From positions 1-58,503 of the forward strand of contig JAJYUP010000001.1 in NCBI GenBank assembly GCA_021792455.1: a DNA stretch of 58,503 nt. Reading direction: 5' to 3'. How positions within the stretch are numbered: the first letter of the stretch is position 1; each line of letters opens with the position of its first letter. Origin of the DNA: Actinomycetes bacterium. GTDB lineage: Bacteria; Actinomycetota; Thermoleophilia; Solirubrobacterales; Solirubrobacteraceae. The position numbers and the translations under genes are program-made. A model generated the notes under the pieces. That model saw only the letters and a list, made by a program, of their open reading frames with translations, had not been told where the DNA came from and searched no databases. Shown one piece after another: positions 58,273 to 58,503 of the stretch.

Positions 58273-58503
58273 CAAGGGATCGTGCGGTAGCGGCGCCGAT
58301 AGAGGATGTAAGGCCGTCCGACATACTGCAGCGGGATACTCCAGGCATGCACGAGCCGGCTGAATGGGAACGTGGCCCAGAAAGCCCAGGAGATGATCGC
58401 GTGCAGCTGGTAGATGAGCGGCGCCCCCGTGGCCGCCGTGACGTTCGGATTCAGGTAGAACAAAGAGCGCCACCAGACCGCGATCGTGTCACGGTAGTTG
58501 TAC
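58272..58503 (-). CDS. narI: Respiratory nitrate reductase gamma subunit, 5' part outside window
   Basis: C-terminal 76 codons of NarI, the membrane cytochrome b that feeds quinol electrons to NarGH. The visible sequence (YNYRDTIAVWWRSLFYLNPN ... HAIISWAFWATFPFSRLVHA ... YVGRPYILYRRRY) is the highly conserved end of the family, including the His in LHAIISW and LVHAWS that serve as haem ligands. The rest of narGHJI should lie to the right of the window. Confidence 0.95.
   Translation of the reverse strand, partial: YNYRDTIAVWWRSLFYLNPNVTAATGAPLIYQLHAIISWAFWATFPFSRLVHAWSIPLQYVGRPYILYRRRYRTIP

Noticed and set aside
27511-58503. Second attachment site repeating the tRNA-Leu 3' end
   Set aside because: I looked for GTTCGAGTCCACTCGAGCG or close variants to the right of the integrase and found none in the window.

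Overview
This is a high-GC chromosomal segment of an actinobacterium. GTG and TTG starts are frequent, coupled genes overlap by 1-4 nt, and an actinobacterial/Bacillus-type SOS box precedes lexA. Protein flavours (the C-terminal domain of one regulator, DUF6166, DUF6457, fused Moco genes) suggest a member of Thermoleophilia/Solirubrobacterales; that placement is an inference, not a measurement.

1-5.8 kb (mostly minus strand): the 3'-truncated end of a glpD gene, the three-gene proton-translocating transhydrogenase operon (pntA1-pntA2-pntB), and a divergent PduO-type cobalamin adenosyltransferase.

5.9-12.4 kb (minus): the most interesting region. A cobalamin riboswitch heads five genes: two exported DUF4430 proteins (one secreted, one lipoprotein), an ECF T component, a tandem ABC ATPase, and an ECF S component fused to an alpha/alpha-toroid (prenyltransferase-like) domain. 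DUF4430 and the alpha/alpha toroid are the two domain types that make up animal transcobalamin and intrinsic factor, so this looks like a split, surface-displayed, transcobalamin-like B12 capture system feeding an ECF importer.

12.5-16.6 kb: an FAD oxidoreductase, a 9 x 15 bp tandem array, a MacB/LolD-type ABC exporter and its divergent TetR regulator sharing a 41-bp palindromic operator.

16.6-23.4 kb: a molybdenum cofactor island (moaC-mogA fusion, moaD-moaE fusion, moeA, mobA, DUF6457, moaA, fdhD).

23.5-27.5 kb: a GAF/PAS/GAF/SpoIIE phosphatase, rnpB RNA, lexA with SOS box, and tRNA-Leu(GAG).

27.5-30.3 kb: a tyrosine integrase module lying directly against tRNA-Leu (integrase, excisionase-like HTH, odd regulator); no second att site was found, so the extent of the element is unknown.

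30.6-58.5 kb: a redox, sulfur and nitrate/NO region. It holds a Cys-containing SufR-like regulator, a polytopic haem-copper-oxidase-like membrane protein, ferredoxin-metE, a sigma factor/sulfurtransferase operon, an operon of FAD oxidoreductase, MmgE/PrpD, a 67-aa protein and phosphosulfolactate synthase, ETF-quinone oxidoreductase, alkA, an SdhB/HdrB pair, two OsmC proteins, NDH-2, transketolase, AhpD-like protein, DUF488, universal stress protein, lipoate ligase-like protein, hemerythrin, RIC/YtfE-type repair protein, a TDT transporter and the 3' end of narI. A related upstream element (GTRAATAASCTAGCACRC, plus TTTACAYAG half-sites) occurs before several of these genes and suggests a shared regulator. 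The Moco island would supply the nitrate reductase whose gamma subunit begins beyond the right edge.
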